A stretch of 64,000 nt of DNA, from contig JASPKZ010001596.1 of assembly GCA_030220185.1 (NCBI GenBank), positions 248,001 to 312,000 of the forward strand, written 5' to 3'. The notes under the pieces are model-generated. The model was not told the DNA's origin and ran no database searches. It saw only the letters and a program-made list of their open reading frames with translations. The position numbers and the translations under genes were made by a program. Shown here piece by piece: positions 32,120 through 42,719 of this stretch (position 1 is its first letter; every line of letters begins with the position of its first letter). This stretch comes from Diploptera punctata (Eukaryota; Arthropoda; Insecta; Blattodea; Blaberidae).

Positions 32120-32740
32120 AGATTCAAGATATCTACAGAGAGAAAAAAAAAGACATTTCAAAGTGTAGATCCTCTCACAAAATTGTACTTGACAATAACA
32201 TTTTGGAGCACGTGAAGAATTTTACATATCTAGGATACAATGTCTCATACGAAGAAGAAAATAATGTAAATGCAAAAATATCAAATTTTATAAAGGATTT
32301 TAGGGTTAATAAATTCTCGCTTCAAACACAGTTAGTCCAAAAACGTTCAAGACTAAAAGTGTATAAAACACTGGCTCTTCCAACTCTTTTGTATGGTAGC
32401 GAAGTATGGACATTTAAAACAGAAGGATATACAGACTTAGATCTGCTGAGATGAGATATCTTCGAAGGATTGCAGGATACACACTACTAAATAATTTTAA
32501 AAAATTAGGACATCTTAGAAGAATTACACATGGAATCTTTATAAAAAAAAATTCTGATAAGTCAAGATGGATGCAACATTTTCATCGAAAAAGGATCACA
32601 ATATACTCAAACAAATGTTAAGGTATCAACGTGCAGCAAGAAGTAAACCAGGACGTCCACTCATAAGACTTTTAGATGAATTTTCTATTCAGGCCGAAAC
32701 AGGTCAACAAATTACCTAAATTCGTGAATGGACTATGATG
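32120..32740 (+). mobile_element. LINE-beta-related relic, C-terminal half
   Basis: Plus strand: open over 32203-32454 with MEHVKNFTYLGYNVSYEEEN, YKTLALPTLLYGSEVWTFKT. Then frameshifted remnants of MRYLRRIAGYTLL and SKPGRPLIRLLDE-like and TGQQIT. The fragment corresponds to the region just after the RT palm to the C-terminus. 5'-truncated; no tail recognised. Confidence 0.75.
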
Positions 32741-32741
32741 A

Positions 32742-33300
32742 TTGTTTTCCCAACCACCTCATCACCCCATTATGTTTCTACTCGCTTCCCACCATAACTT
32801 AAACACACGTTTGAGAGAAAATTTAACTCTAGCTGTTCCTCTTATATCGAACATCTCACTATTCCTCATCCTTCCTTGTTTCAGCCACCCGGATCTGGAA
32901 TTCCCTCCACTCGTATATCAAGGACTGCCCGATTCAAAAACAGTTAATAAACTCACTACATATTTCCTTAGAAATATAATATATAACCGTGTTCCATGTA
33001 TACTTCCATTATTCCTTTATATTTTAAACTTTATTTATCAAGCTAATTACTAATCAAATTATAGGTTATTATTAGTATTATTATTATTATTAGTAGTAGT
33101 AGTATCATTATTATTTTATTATTATTATTTTTTTATTATTTTATCTTGTTCACTCTATATTGTGTAGCCTATACTTATCATGTATCATTAATCATCATGT
33201 AGATAATTTATAATTGTTATTATATGTATAATTTTACCTTGGTGAAGTGGAAGAGAAGACCTATGTTCTTAACTCCAACAGGTAAAATAAAAAAATAAAA
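32742..33300 (+). mobile_element. LINE-iota (CR1-like) 3' end
   Basis: Plus strand: HHNLNTRLRENLTLAVP, FSHPDLEFPPL (changed from the usual S.RLWNSLP), FKNS/YFLRNI: the last residues of a CR1/Jockey-type RT. The 3' UTR includes (TTA)n-like stretches (33068-33145) and ends GTGGAAGAGAAGACCTATGT...AACTCCAACAGG, shared with the copy at 63012-63531. Confidence 0.75.
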
Positions 33301-34021
33301 ACAATGACGTCCTGGACCCGTGAGGTATACAATGAATAACATCTTCCTATGACTAATGAGCAATGTTTACAAATTAACCCTTTTCTTTCAACTCTATAGA
33401 CCTCGTTTTCTTATCTCAAATTGCTTATGTATAAGTAGATAGTTATCTTGGGTTGATTTCTGAAAGACTCCATATAACAAGAGAAAAAGTGAAAATGCAA
33501 TGGCAGTTGACGTAACGGTGAAATATATTTTAACCTAATAAATATTTGTGATTCAGGTAACGGTTCTTCAGGTAAATGAGCTCCATTTCAAATAAAACGT
33601 AACATTTCCCTACTTTATTAGAGCAGAAATGTCAGCCGTAGACAAGTTACGGTGGATTTATTACCCCAATTTCACTTTAACAATAACAACACAACTACCC
33701 CAAATCCTATAGCAAAATACATCTCCATGCAAAATACGAATAACTGAAAGCGGCTGAATACACAATTTCAAGTTTAAAATAACATTATTATAGTTACTTA
33801 GTCCTTCGCCCTAAACGGTCAATATTATTTGCCGCTGACCTATTGATTCGAGCCCCGTGGGGGAAAATGGTTTCTTAGGAATTCGGTCAAATGTGATGGG
33901 TGCCCTGATACTATGTTTTAAAAGGTCTTTATTTTTGGGATTCAAAACTAAACACCCTGAGAGCACTGCATAAAAATTACTATACATTATCTATAAAAAC
34001 CAAATCACGAAGCCAAAATAT
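33301..34021. other. Unassigned DNA
   Basis: No supported gene or repeat. Confidence 0.45.
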
Positions 34022-34082
34022 TAAAATAGTCAACACGTTTCGATAGCGAGGCTATCATTATCAAGACTAGTTACTGAATCAA
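34022..34082 (-). ncRNA. Hammerhead-like motif with U3/A8 core
   Basis: Minus strand: TAGTC (stem I strand), TTGATAA (core, plus-strand 34058-34064), one T, stem II GATAGC-CTC-GCTATC, GAAA, AC-GT-GT as a 2-bp stem III with small loop, T as cleavage-site base, then GACTA, which pairs exactly with TAGTC. Every element of a hammerhead is present except that C3 and G8 are replaced by U and A, and one base is added before stem II. Confidence 0.5.
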
Positions 34083-34093
34083 TAACATTTACT

Positions 34094-34201
34094 ATGATCG
34101 AGGAGGTAAATTATAAAGGGAATGATTGGAAAAGATTAGCTGAGGACAGGAATGTGTGGAGACCTTATGACTGCGCGGCCACAACAGTACCAGTGAGTGA
34201 A
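34094..34201 (+). mobile_element. LINE-alpha 3' fragment
   Basis: Short plus-strand piece: GAGGAGGTAAATTATAAAGG, AATGATTGGAAAAGATTAGC, GACAGGAATGTGTGGAGACC, CCAGTGAGTGA, matching the last 110 bp of the family. Confidence 0.75.
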
Positions 34202-34550
34202 TGGTTATTTGGTCATGAAGCTCAAATAGATGACATAAATAATAGTTCCTGATATATTACTAAGAAACCTTGGAGAAAAGATTATTAGGAAGGATTTTCG
34301 GATAGATGTTAAAGAATTGAACACTAGAAATACGAACTAGATTCATTCGGCAGAATATAGGCCTAAATGTAGTACTGAATCTATGTGTTCCATAAGCCGT
34401 AGAATATATTAACATTTTGTTTAAAGGGGCGGTCCTTAGTATATACAAGCCAGAAGGTTGAAAAATTTCTTATGCCAACTTATTTAAACGTGTCGGACTG
34501 TAGTGAAATATATATATATTTATAGTTTTCTTGGGGTTTCCGGCCTCTGG

Positions 34551-34600
34551 CCACTGATTCCGACGTTTCGGCATGATCCCACATGCCATTATCAAGGAAT
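34551..34600 (-). ncRNA. Hammerhead-like motif, left arm of foldback 3
   Basis: Minus strand: ATTCC, TTGATAA (plus-strand 34589-34595), T, stem II GGCATG-TGGGAT-CATGCC, GAAA, palindrome ACGT, C at the cleavage position, GGAAT pairing with ATTCC. Same U3/A8 core as at 34058. Confidence 0.5.
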
Positions 34601-34800
34601 GATAAGTTCGAGTCACAGGTTTAGGTCTTATATAATAAAATACATAGAGTTTTCGCTGTGGTCCGTTTCCGAAGACGTACACCCATCTAAGGTTTACATA
34701 AGAACTAAACCTTGGATGGCTGTACGTCTTCGGAAACGAACCACAGCGAAAACCCTATGTATTTTATTATATAAGACCTAAACCTGTGACTCGAACTTAT

Positions 34801-34850
34801 CATTCCTTGATAATTGCATGTGGGATCATGCCGAAACGTCGGAATCAGTG
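34801..34850 (+). ncRNA. Hammerhead-like motif, right arm of foldback 3
   Basis: Plus strand mirror of the left-arm motif: ATTCC, TTGATAA (34807-34813), T, TGCATG-TGGGAT-CATGCC (one stem II pair lost), GAAACGTC, GGAAT. Confidence 0.5.
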
Positions 34851-35103
34851 GCCAGAGGCCGAACTTGAATCCAAGACGCGGAAAACCCAAGAAAACTTTC
34901 ATATTCATACTTATATCCGCGAAAATCTGCAATATAACATATATATATATTGTATTTTGTCGTATAATTTCACACAAATTTAAATAATATCTACTGATTC
35001 TATTTTTTTTTCTTTTACATATTTAAAAATATTAAATGAAACTAATATATCTTATAGGAAATATTGACAAATTAATGGTTAATTAAATTGTATGATGTAC
35101 GAT

Positions 35104-35870
35104 GCGATGTAGTAATTGGCGGTTACTAGAGATAAATTTAATGCTTGGATAATACTTTCCTCGCTTTATCCCAATGGCATATACTGAGTTTAGTGCGAAA
35201 CATAAAAAATTCGAACCACTAGAGCGATTGTTTTAATTTCGTTTCAGATGAACTCCTATTTCTAATGGTCAAATTGTGCTGATTTTTAAACTCGACTTTC
35301 TCCTTCTTGTAAGCCCTTGTATCTTTCAACGAGACTTAGGCGTTCTCTCCCTAAAGGAGAGAAATTCAACCATACTAACTTAGTTACACTTGTTTTCGGA
35401 TAGATGTCATTGCGTGGCTCGGGGTCAGCGTTCCACCTTATAGTGACATCCAGGAAACCAAGATAGTCCTAGGATGCGAAAAAAAAATTGGTAAATTTAG
35501 CTTAGAGGCGTTTTTATTCAGACTTAAGGATCTTTTACGAGCATGAAAATATATGAAGTCGGGATGCTTGGCTTAAAGTCCCTCCCGGAGGACATGCTCC
35601 TTGAATTTTTCCATCCTAAAAAAACCCATTGACGCCGACCAGGTTTGAACCCGCGACCCTAAAGACCAGGCGCAAGGAGCATAACCACTAGTCCACCGCG
35701 GCCGACAACGAATTTGACTTTACCTTTTGTAATCGATTGCTATATGCCAAGTTTGTTCCCGATAAAATAAAAATTTGCAGGTGCTACAGCGTTAATAGAC
35801 ACACGTACACAAATATAGGCCTATATATTGGCAATGGTCATTTTTGGTGTTTACCAGAAAGGACTGGTGA
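35104..35870 (+). repeat. Rep-K copy 2, split by SINE-D
   Basis: Pieces 35104-35305 and 35707-35870 are collinear with copies 1, 3 and 4 (CACTAGAGCGATT, TTTCAGATGAACTCCTATTT, ATTGCTATATGCCAAG, ACAGCGTTAATAGAC). The flanks AACTCGACTTTCTCCTT and AATTTGACTTTACCTTT are a diverged target duplication of about 17 bp. Confidence 0.75.
35307..35706 (-). mobile_element. SINE-D full-length copy nested in Rep-K
   Basis: Minus strand. The tRNA-like head at the right reads (complement) GTCGGCCGCGGTGGACTAGT, GGTTATGCTCCTTGCGCC and B box GGGTTCAAACCTGG. The body has AGGGACTTTAAGCC, AAATTTACCAATTTTT and CTCTCCTTTAGGGAGAGAAC. Other copies: 49111, 53419-54180 and 59695. Confidence 0.85.
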
Positions 35871-36489
35871 AAATCCGTTTTTTTTTTTCAATTTTTTTTC
35901 ATAAGAAAAACTGAATACATTCGGAATTTCGCTAATATGGCCGGCATATTTGAACACATTTAGGTATGGGCATCTCTAATGATAAGCTATAATGATGCAA
36001 TGATTATAGACAAGTGCCTCAGAAGTTGATTACGTAAATAAAATCAATGAATGAATGGATAAGAAGGTGACCCTGTAGCCCGTAGACTGGTCATAATTTG
36101 GGACGGGGACCAGGGGGGCCAGCATGTACACAAATTATTGCCAAGGTGTGGCCCTCGCAAATTAAAAACCCGGGCTTTACATTTTTATTTCCCAAAAAAA
36201 AAGATGATATAATAGAAACGTGATCGCGCATGTCTGAAAGACTGTTTAACCATGCTAGGCATAGTACCTCATTCATCACGGCCGAAAAAAGTGGGCCAAG
36301 ACATGTAGACACATGGGAAGGTTTTGGAAGTACGCGTCCCGCTGAGATATCCCAAACTTGCAGACACAATAAAACTAAACTGCAACAGGAGACCACTTCA
36401 CACTGCCAAAAATGTTCAACTGCACTTCTATATATTTTTTTTTCTAACTACAACACGTGTATAGCAAATTCCAAACAAATATCATCATA
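35871..36489. other. Unassigned DNA
   Basis: No supported gene. Open frames on both strands overlap at 36091-36490 without recognisable motifs; start context and composition do not favour either. Confidence 0.4.
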
Positions 36490-36870
36490 ATATTCTTCTT
36501 CTTCTTCTTTCGCGGATTAGGTATCTACCTGTTTCGATCTCACATTTGTTCAGCTCAGCGTTTTCTTGGTCTTCCTACCGATCTTCATCCTCCAGGATTA
36601 TACATCAATGTCATTTTTGGTATCCTATCCTCTGTCTTTCTCTGCAGATGCTCTATCCCGTTATTCCTGTGCTCTTCTATTTGTTGAAGAAGTGGTTGTA
36701 CTTTTAGTTCCTCTAATATTCTCATTTCTAATACGTTCTCTTGTAGAACCTTTCACCCTAAGGAAGCTCATTTCAGCTTGTGAATTTTACTTTTTTCTTT
36801 CCTTCAGGACCCAGGCCTTACTTCCATACATCGCCACTGGTAGTGCCACTGTTGAATAAAATCGTAGCTG
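36490..36870 (-). mobile_element. LINE-beta-type 3' end with (GAA)n tail
   Basis: Minus strand: TVALPVAMYGSKAWVLKER, then frameshifted AEMSFLRVKGSTRERIRNEN, EELKVQPLLQQIEEHRNNGI and a Glu/Arg-rich end over TTCTTCTTCTTCTT (36493). Related to 20964-21603 but a separate subfamily. Confidence 0.75.
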
Positions 36871-37023
36871 CCCAAATAAATATAATAATAATTTGTTATT
36901 TGGTTTTATTATGAGAATTTTCCTCATCATTGAGGTTTTTCTCCAACCAATCTTAATAATTAGAATAAACTTTAAAAAGATATTAATGACTACGGACATC
37001 TAGATTATCAGTTTTTAATGCAC

Positions 37024-37625
37024 ATTCTGTATTATGAAGTAAAAACATCATTAAACGTACAAAACAAATAATTTAATTAAAATTCTCGATCGTGGTCTGT
37101 CCTCTATGTCTTGATCCGTTACACCAAATTTCCTCATTGAATGTTGAATGTTATTCTTCCAGGTAGTTCTTGGTCTTCTTTTTCTGCTCCCTCTTTCAAT
37201 TTCCCATGTATGGACAGCCTTCAGTAATCTTACATTCTGCATTCTTCTTAAGTGTCCATACCATATTAGTCTCCTGTGTTAAATCTCATTCATTATACTT
37301 CTTTCTGCATTCATCTAGGCCTATTTTATAATTTCTGTATTTATAATTCTTTCCAGTCGAGATTTTCGGGCAGCTCTTCTCCAAAAATCTATTTCAACTG
37401 CAATTGTTCTGTTGACATGTTGTTGTGCCATTGTCTAACCTTCCGATCCATATAACATTATACTTTCTAGGATGGACTTATAAATTATTTGTTTTGTACG
37501 TTTAATGATGTTTTTACTTCATAATACAGAATTTAACATTCCTATGTTTTTTTTCTATTACTGGTCCTTTTTGCTATTTCTTCATTTGATATCCCATCTT
37601 TCTCTACAATTGATCCCAAATAATC
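37024..37625 (-). mobile_element. LINE-epsilon relic with an inverted internal segment
   Basis: Minus strand: YLGSIVEKDGISNEEIAKRT, SNRK, IIYKSILESIMLYGSEG, NRTIAVEIDFWRRAARKSRL, MQNVRLLKAVHTWEIERGSR, RRPRTTWKNNIQHSMRKFGV, DIEDRPRSRI. The last 60 residues (37051-37242) are open. A 52-bp segment is present twice as an exact inverted repeat (37024-37075 and 37481-37532). Confidence 0.8.
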
Positions 37626-37641
37626 ATAATAATCATCATCA

Positions 37642-37858
37642 TCCGGTATCATGACAGCCGCCGCCCTCTTCCAGAAACCAAACGCCATTCCTCTCTGTCC
37701 ATCCATTGATCTTCCTCCAATCCTCGGATATTCATAGCCGCTTGTGCCCCTTCTATCCAAGTTTTCTTTGGTCTTCCTCTCTTCCTCCTTTCCATTGAGA
37801 TCCATTCCATAACAATTTTAGGCAATCTTTGCTCTGGCATTCTTTTGACATGGCCATA
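37642..37858 (-). mobile_element. LINE-gamma 3' end
   Basis: Minus strand: YGHVKRMPEQRLPKIVMEW, MERRKRGRPKKTWIEGAQAA, EEDQWMDREEWRLVSGRGRR and the (GAT)n tail. Open throughout in one frame. It inserted in LINE-epsilon or at its edge, next to AAT/CAT microsatellites (37858-37905). Confidence 0.85.
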
Positions 37859-38021
37859 AATAATAATAATAATAATGATCATCATCATCATCATCATCAT
37901 AATAATATTGTTATTATTACTGTTATTATTTATTTAAATGCAGTAGCTTTTGAAATTCTTCATTAGCCAATAATGACTGAGGAAAACAAACAATAACAAT
38001 AACAAACAATAACAAGAAAGA

Positions 38022-38349
38022 TTATAAAATGTTCATCATCTTTTCCCTGGCTTCCCAGTATCTGTACACGAAATTGTTGGTTGTTAGGGTTGGGCAAGTT
38101 CGGATGTGATCAGCATCCATATCTTCCATAGTGTTGCAGTGGATACATTGTTGAGTTGGTAGAAGACCGAGGCGATGAAGGTAAACACCTAGGCAGTCGT
38201 GTCCTGTTGCAGTATGGAATGATGCAACGGCTACTCTTCTGGGCCAATCTGGCAGTGTAGTTTGGATGGATGCTTTCCAAGGTTTGTCAGCCATTTGGAA
38301 CTCTAAAGGCTTCTCTCACTCTGAAGCGGATGTTCATAGCTGCTCTAGA

Positions 38350-38350
<1 letters not shown>
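38022..38350 (-). mobile_element. LINE-eta C-terminal zinc-knuckle tail
   Basis: Minus strand, open over 38022-38294 (90 residues): LPDWPRRVAVASFHTATGHD, CLGVYLHRLGLLPTQQC, then C-I-H-C...H-I-R-T-C, a C-X2-C-X9-H-X4-C cluster, then FVYRYWEAREKM and a stop. In Jockey/R1/I-type LINEs a domain of this layout follows the RT or RNase H region. Everything upstream is missing. (TTA)n starts at its 5' edge. Confidence 0.8.
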
Positions 38351-38397
<47 letters not shown>

Positions 38398-38403
38398 ATT
38401 ATT
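38351..38403. repeat. (TTA)n microsatellite
   Basis: About 50 bp of TTA between LINE-eta and LINE-alpha. Confidence 0.95.
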
Positions 38404-38925
38404 ATGTATTACAGGAACTCTTGTTGTCCTAACATCTCTCAAAAAAAGTTAAACTGAAAATAGATTCTGTTATTCTATCGGTTGTACTATATGGATGGCG
38501 AAATTGGATTCTTACTTTAAGGGAGGAGAGAAGATTAGGAGTATTTGACAAAAGAGTTCTTAGGAACATTTTTGAACCAAAGAGAGATGAACAAACAGGT
38601 GAATACATAATAGTGAGCTACATGGTCTTTATAGGAAACCACATGTAATAAGAACAGTTAAGTCTCATAGACTGCGATGGACGAGACATGTGGCATGAAT
38701 GGGGAATGAAAGAGGGTCATGGAAACTTTTTGCAGGAAAACCAGAGGGAAAGCGCTCAGCAGGCAGGCCAAGAATGAGAAGGGAGAATAACATTAACCAA
38801 TATTTGAGGGAAGTAGATTATACAGGGATGATTGGAAAGTATTAGCTCAGGATAGTGATGTATGGAGAGCTTATGTCTGTGCGGGCATGAACCTACTGAT
38901 TTGATAGTGCCACTGTGTTGGTTTA
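38404..38925 (+). mobile_element. LINE-alpha 3' part
   Basis: Plus strand: LISLKKVKLK, ILSVVLYGWRNWILTLREE, then GERRLGVFDKRVLRNIF, RMRREN, DLREVDYTGMIGKY (frameshifted) and TGCGGGCATGAACCTACTG end. It starts in the RT thumb region. Confidence 0.82.
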
Positions 38926-38959
38926 AGAATAGAGAGCTACATAAACAGAAAACTTAGCT

Positions 38960-39085
38960 GCGATGTTTCAATTCAGTGAATTTTGAAGGAATGAAGCTAT
39001 TGAGGTTGTTTTCATGAAAATATTTTGAAATCTATAGATTTTCACCGATCCTATCTAGTAGACACCGAAAATGACACGACAAAAT
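38960..39085 (-). repeat. Rep-K 3' fragment
   Basis: Complement reads TTTTCGGTGTCTACTAGATA, GGATCGGTGAAAATC and CAACCTCAATAGCTTCATTC. The first block matches Rep-K ends at 9300 and 35840; the last occurs in the tandem array at 26775. Confidence 0.55.
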
Positions 39086-39096
39086 GTATATATATG

Positions 39097-39371
39097 GGAC
39101 ACGCCTTAGCGTAATTAGTTAAAGCAATACGCTACAACCCGGAAAGTCAAGGGTTCGAGTTCCGATTGGGTCAGGATTCTTAAACAGGTCTAAATCTTCT
39201 GGCAGAACCATTGGTTCTGGGGTCGACTCAGCCTCTAACTCAAATCCTACCAGACGCTTGTTCTTGGGTAAAGACGGTTGTCACGCATGGCTGACATCTC
39301 GTGCCGATTGTCTAGAAATGTGGGAGCCTTAACTAGCTCAAGGACCTCTCAAGAGAGATGAGATCACTTTA

Positions 39372-39372
<1 letters not shown>
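39097..39372 (+). mobile_element. SINE-B copy
   Basis: Plus strand: GGGACACGCCTTAGCGTAAT, AGGGTTCGAGTTCCG (B box), ACGCTTGTTCTTGGG, GTCTAGAAATGTGGG and end GAGATCACTTTAAC. Followed by (CA)n and (TA)n. Confidence 0.88.

Positions 39373-39419
<47 letters not shown>
39373..39419. repeat. (CA)n-(TA)n microsatellite
   Basis: ACACACACACAC then about 33 bp TA, between SINE-B and SINE-A. Confidence 0.95.
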
Positions 39420-39421
<2 letters not shown>

Positions 39422-39739
39422 ATTCATAGTAAATCTGCCCGAGGGCAGATCTTTCACTGCAATTATAGCATTTTCATTATAAGCTTTGCAGCTTTACTAG
39501 GAAATTTTAGGTGTGGTAGCTTCCCGTTGCTTTCCACACCGGTGAAGGATGATGATGATGATAACGATAAAGATGATAATGATGGGCGGATGATTTTCGG
39601 GGACCGTTGGGCCTAAGCTACCTGACATTTGCCATACAGGTGAGGAAAAACCCCGAAAAAAACCTCGCCCAGGACCGGGAATCGAACCGGGCCCGCTGCT
39701 TGACAAGGCAGCACGCTACCTCGAGACCACAGCGGTGGA
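39420..39739 (-). mobile_element. SINE-A copy between microsatellites
   Basis: Minus-strand copy with internal GATGATGATGATGATAACGA. Both ends abut microsatellites: (TA)n at left, (TA)n-(TG)n at right. Confidence 0.9.
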
Positions 39740-39742
39740 CAT

Positions 39743-39788
<46 letters not shown>

Positions 39789-39827
39789 GTGTGTGTGTGT
39801 GTGTGTGTGGTGTGTGTGTGTGTGTGT
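39740..39827. repeat. (TA)n-(TG)n microsatellite
   Basis: Short TA followed by about 74 bp of TG with two single-base interruptions. Cys/Val-rich frames arise from it. Confidence 0.96.
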
Positions 39828-40297
39828 CCGTTCAAAATCCTCTAGAGTGAAAACATCAAACTTGGCATAGCCTATAAAGCATTAATTAAAAAAAAAAGTA
39901 AGATCGATTTCATCAACCAGCAAAATTGGACATTAGGTTTAGGAGTTCACTTGAAACGAATACATAAAATCGGTCACAAATTTCGATATTTCACATTGAA
40001 ACTCAGTAAAAGCTATTAAAATTAACCGAGGAAGGTATTTCTCAAAAAATCTATTAAACCTCCATTACAAGTGGGGTTTACCTAAACCCAAAGTCAAAAA
40101 ATGATTCTAGCAATCGACATGTTTGATTCGTCGCATGTATACCATACAATTTAGTTGATCTTTATAGCTGCCTTGGTCTTGTTCATTAGCTGTAGAAGTC
40201 TGATGATCGAGCCTGCAGGATAACAATTCTCCGGATTCGTTAAAACTGGTCAAACGAACCGTTAAGAAACGCGTCATTTACTTTAAAACGCATTATC
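39828..40297. other. Unassigned DNA
   Basis: No gene. The first 250 bp are not matched elsewhere in the window. Confidence 0.4.
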
Positions 40298-41822
40298 ATA
40301 AGTAATGCCACGAGTGATTTCCAAATGATTGATAAATTCACGACTCACGAAGTGAGGAGTGAATTTATCTAGGGAATTTGGAAATCAAGAGTGACATTTG
40401 TTAGGACTATTTAACGAATAAAATTAAGCTGTTTACTCACAAATCATTATTTAACTATAGTTATTTTAAAATATTTACATATTTAATGTAAACGGCGATG
40501 TTTGAAAACAAATGAGAAACGATTTGTACGCTTCATTTGCGTCTTTTGTTCATCACTGCAACCAGATCATAAATTGCCAAAAGATCACAATGTTGTAAGA
40601 ATGCATCCTAGTGGAGAAATTTATAACCAACGTTATAGGTATTAATTAATTTGATGTCCTATAATGTAAATATGTCAATTATATTTTTCTGCAAACGTCA
40701 TTTCCTGGAAAATAATTTGTTTAAGAAAATGCAAACAGCGGTTTTTTTTTGTGATATAATCAATTGTTACAAATGTTTTTATATTATCTATCGCATGCGC
40801 TTTCTGCTGACATTCATGCACGATATATGCAATCTGGTAGCCGTATTTCTTGGAGGGTCAGTCACTGCAAAATAATGCTATGACCTATTCAGAATGTTAA
40901 AAAGGAGGTGCTTTCTTTATTATGATAAACTTTAGTTGGTACATTTTAGGCGAAACACGACTGTGATTGGTTGTAAATAAAAAGTCATTGAAATGTGATT
41001 GGTCATTGATTCCCATTTGGGACATGAGTTAAATAGTCATAAGTAATGCCACGAGTGATTTCCAAATTTATCTAGAGAATTTGAAAATCAAGAGTGGCAT
41101 TTGATAGGAATATTTAACGAATAAAATTAAGCTGTTTACTCACAAATCATTATTTAAATATAGTTAGGCTATTTTAAAATATTTTATACATTTAATGTAA
41201 ACGACGATTTTTGAAAACAAATGAGAAACGTTTATTATGTTTCATTTGTTCATCACTGCAACCAGATCATATTATTTATTGCCAAAAGATCGCAATATTT
41301 TAAGAATGCACCCTAGTGAAGAAAACATGAAACACATCAAAATGTTTATAACAAACATTATAGGTTACTAATTAATTTCTGATGTTCTATGGTATAAATA
41401 TGTCAATTATATTTTTTTCTCGAACGTAAATACCTGGAAAATAATAGTTTATGAAAGTGTAAAGAGTGGTTTCCTTTTATTGTGGTATAATCAATTGCTA
41501 CAATTTTTTTCTGTTATATCTCGCAAGCGTTATCTGGTTACATTCGTGCACTATATATACAATATGGGAGCCACAAGAATTTCATCATTCTTACATCTCA
41601 ATATATAAACTGCTATGTTCAACATATTTCTTAGAGAGTCAGTCACTGCAAAATAATGCTTTGACCTGTTCAGAATATTAAAAAGGAAGAGCTTTCTTTA
41701 ATATGATTAATTTTATTTATAAATATCGGGTGAAACACGACTGTGATTGGATGTAAAACAGAATTCATTGAAACGTGATTGGTCATTGACCCCCATTTGG
41801 GGCATGAGTTAAATAGTCATCA
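40298..41822 (+). repeat. Rep-P copies 1 and 2 in tandem
   Basis: Two head-to-tail copies, about 40298-41036 and 41036-41822, joined at GTCATAAGTAATGCCACGAG. Shared blocks include ACGAATAAAATTAAGCTGTT, GTCACTGCAAAATAATGCT, GTGATTGGTCATTGA and CATGAGTTAAATAGTCAT. Copy 1 retains a hairpin (GATAAATTCACGACTCACGA region) that copy 2 has lost. Copy 2 has extra segments near 41530-41640. A third, inverse copy is at 28376-29005. Open frames in the two copies are unrelated to each other, so no coding function is supported. Confidence 0.85.
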
Positions 41823-42059
41823 TAATTTTTTCGTTTCATCAAACATAATTTCATTAAAAATAACATACATTTATTAACATGCAATATTCATTTAACAATC
41901 TCACTTATTATAATTTTCATACGAATTAATTTTGTTTCATTGGGAACCTGCATTACAGAAGACAACAATGAGATGACAAAAATTCAAAAAATAATTAATA
42001 CAGCAAATTACAGATATTGCTTTGACCTGTTCAGAATATTAAACTAGTTTAGACAACAA

Positions 42060-42480
42060 GTTACTGAAATTAATTTTGTAACGTAGGGTCTCAATATTTT
42101 ATCTACGTTCAGAGTATTTAGTATATGTTGTATATTTATGGGATATTTAATGAAATTTATTGATTGCGGAAACGATATGTTTAGAGAAAGAGTAATGTGG
42201 GTTTTGGAGGAAAAACAAAAGACACGTTAAATCGACAAATGATGTTATATTCTGCAATTTTAGGTGCTAGTTTCTTATGTGAATTTAAATTTAAAAATGA
42301 GGGGAGATGGTAATTTTCACGGTTCATCAGGAAAAATTTTAAAAGAGTCCATGATGCAATTATTAATATACTTCCAGAAAAGGCAAGGAAAGATTATTTA
42401 TGTAGTTCTATGAAATCATAATTGAAATGTATTTTACGTTTTGATGGATCTGTATTTTATGTTCTGACAGAATGTTTTGT
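42060..42480 (+). repeat. Unclassified relic Q, copy 1
   Basis: Homologous to 44690-45130 in inverse orientation. In sense it encodes scraps of GNDMFRERVMWVLEEKQ, QMMLYSAILGASFLCEF, ILPEKARKDYLCSSMKS. The frame is shifted several times. A protein origin is likely, as the translated blocks are better kept than the spacers, but I do not recognise the family. Confidence 0.6.
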
Positions 42481-42514
42481 GTTTTGTTAGAAAATAAAGT
42501 AAAAAAAAAAAAAA

Positions 42515-42680
42515 AAGGATCCTTAATTGGAAAGCTAATGGAAGAAGTGGAAGAGGCAGAACTAAAGAACGTTGGATAGATGGAGTGAGGAGAAGTATGG
42601 AAGCTAGAGATTTGAGGGAAGAAGATGCTTTAAATAGGAACCTCTGGCGACAAATCACTTTGGGTTGAAGGAGAAACACC
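42515..42680 (+). mobile_element. Short LINE C-terminal fragment
   Basis: Plus strand: NWKANGRSGRGRTKERWIDG, VRRSMEARDLREEDALNRNL and WRQITLG followed by a stop. It fits the GRGR..W.DG...M..R.L.EED...R..WR pattern of RTE-like tails related to LINE-delta. Preceded by an A-run (42498-42512). Confidence 0.65.
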
Positions 42681-42719
42681 GTATTGTGGAATATTCATAA
42701 TAAATAAAGTATAGGTTTT

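Larger units (their letters stand above)
34525..34896. repeat. Foldback 3: near-perfect palindrome with 11-bp loop
   Basis: Left arm 34525-34695 and right arm 34707-34896 pair almost perfectly around ACATAAGAACT (34696-34706). The right arm carries an 18-bp insertion near 34860-34877. Both arms hold a hammerhead-like motif (34551-34600 minus; 34801-34850 plus). The frames on the two strands (34503-34781 plus, 34705-34977 minus) mirror each other and are not genes. Confidence 0.92.

Noticed and set aside
34503..34977. Two overlapping open frames of about 90 residues on opposite strands
   Set aside because: They are mirror images produced by the palindrome of foldback 3.
36091..36396. 101-residue minus-strand frame as a possible gene
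   Set aside because: It overlaps an equally open plus-strand frame, shows no motif and sits in unassigned repeat-rich DNA.
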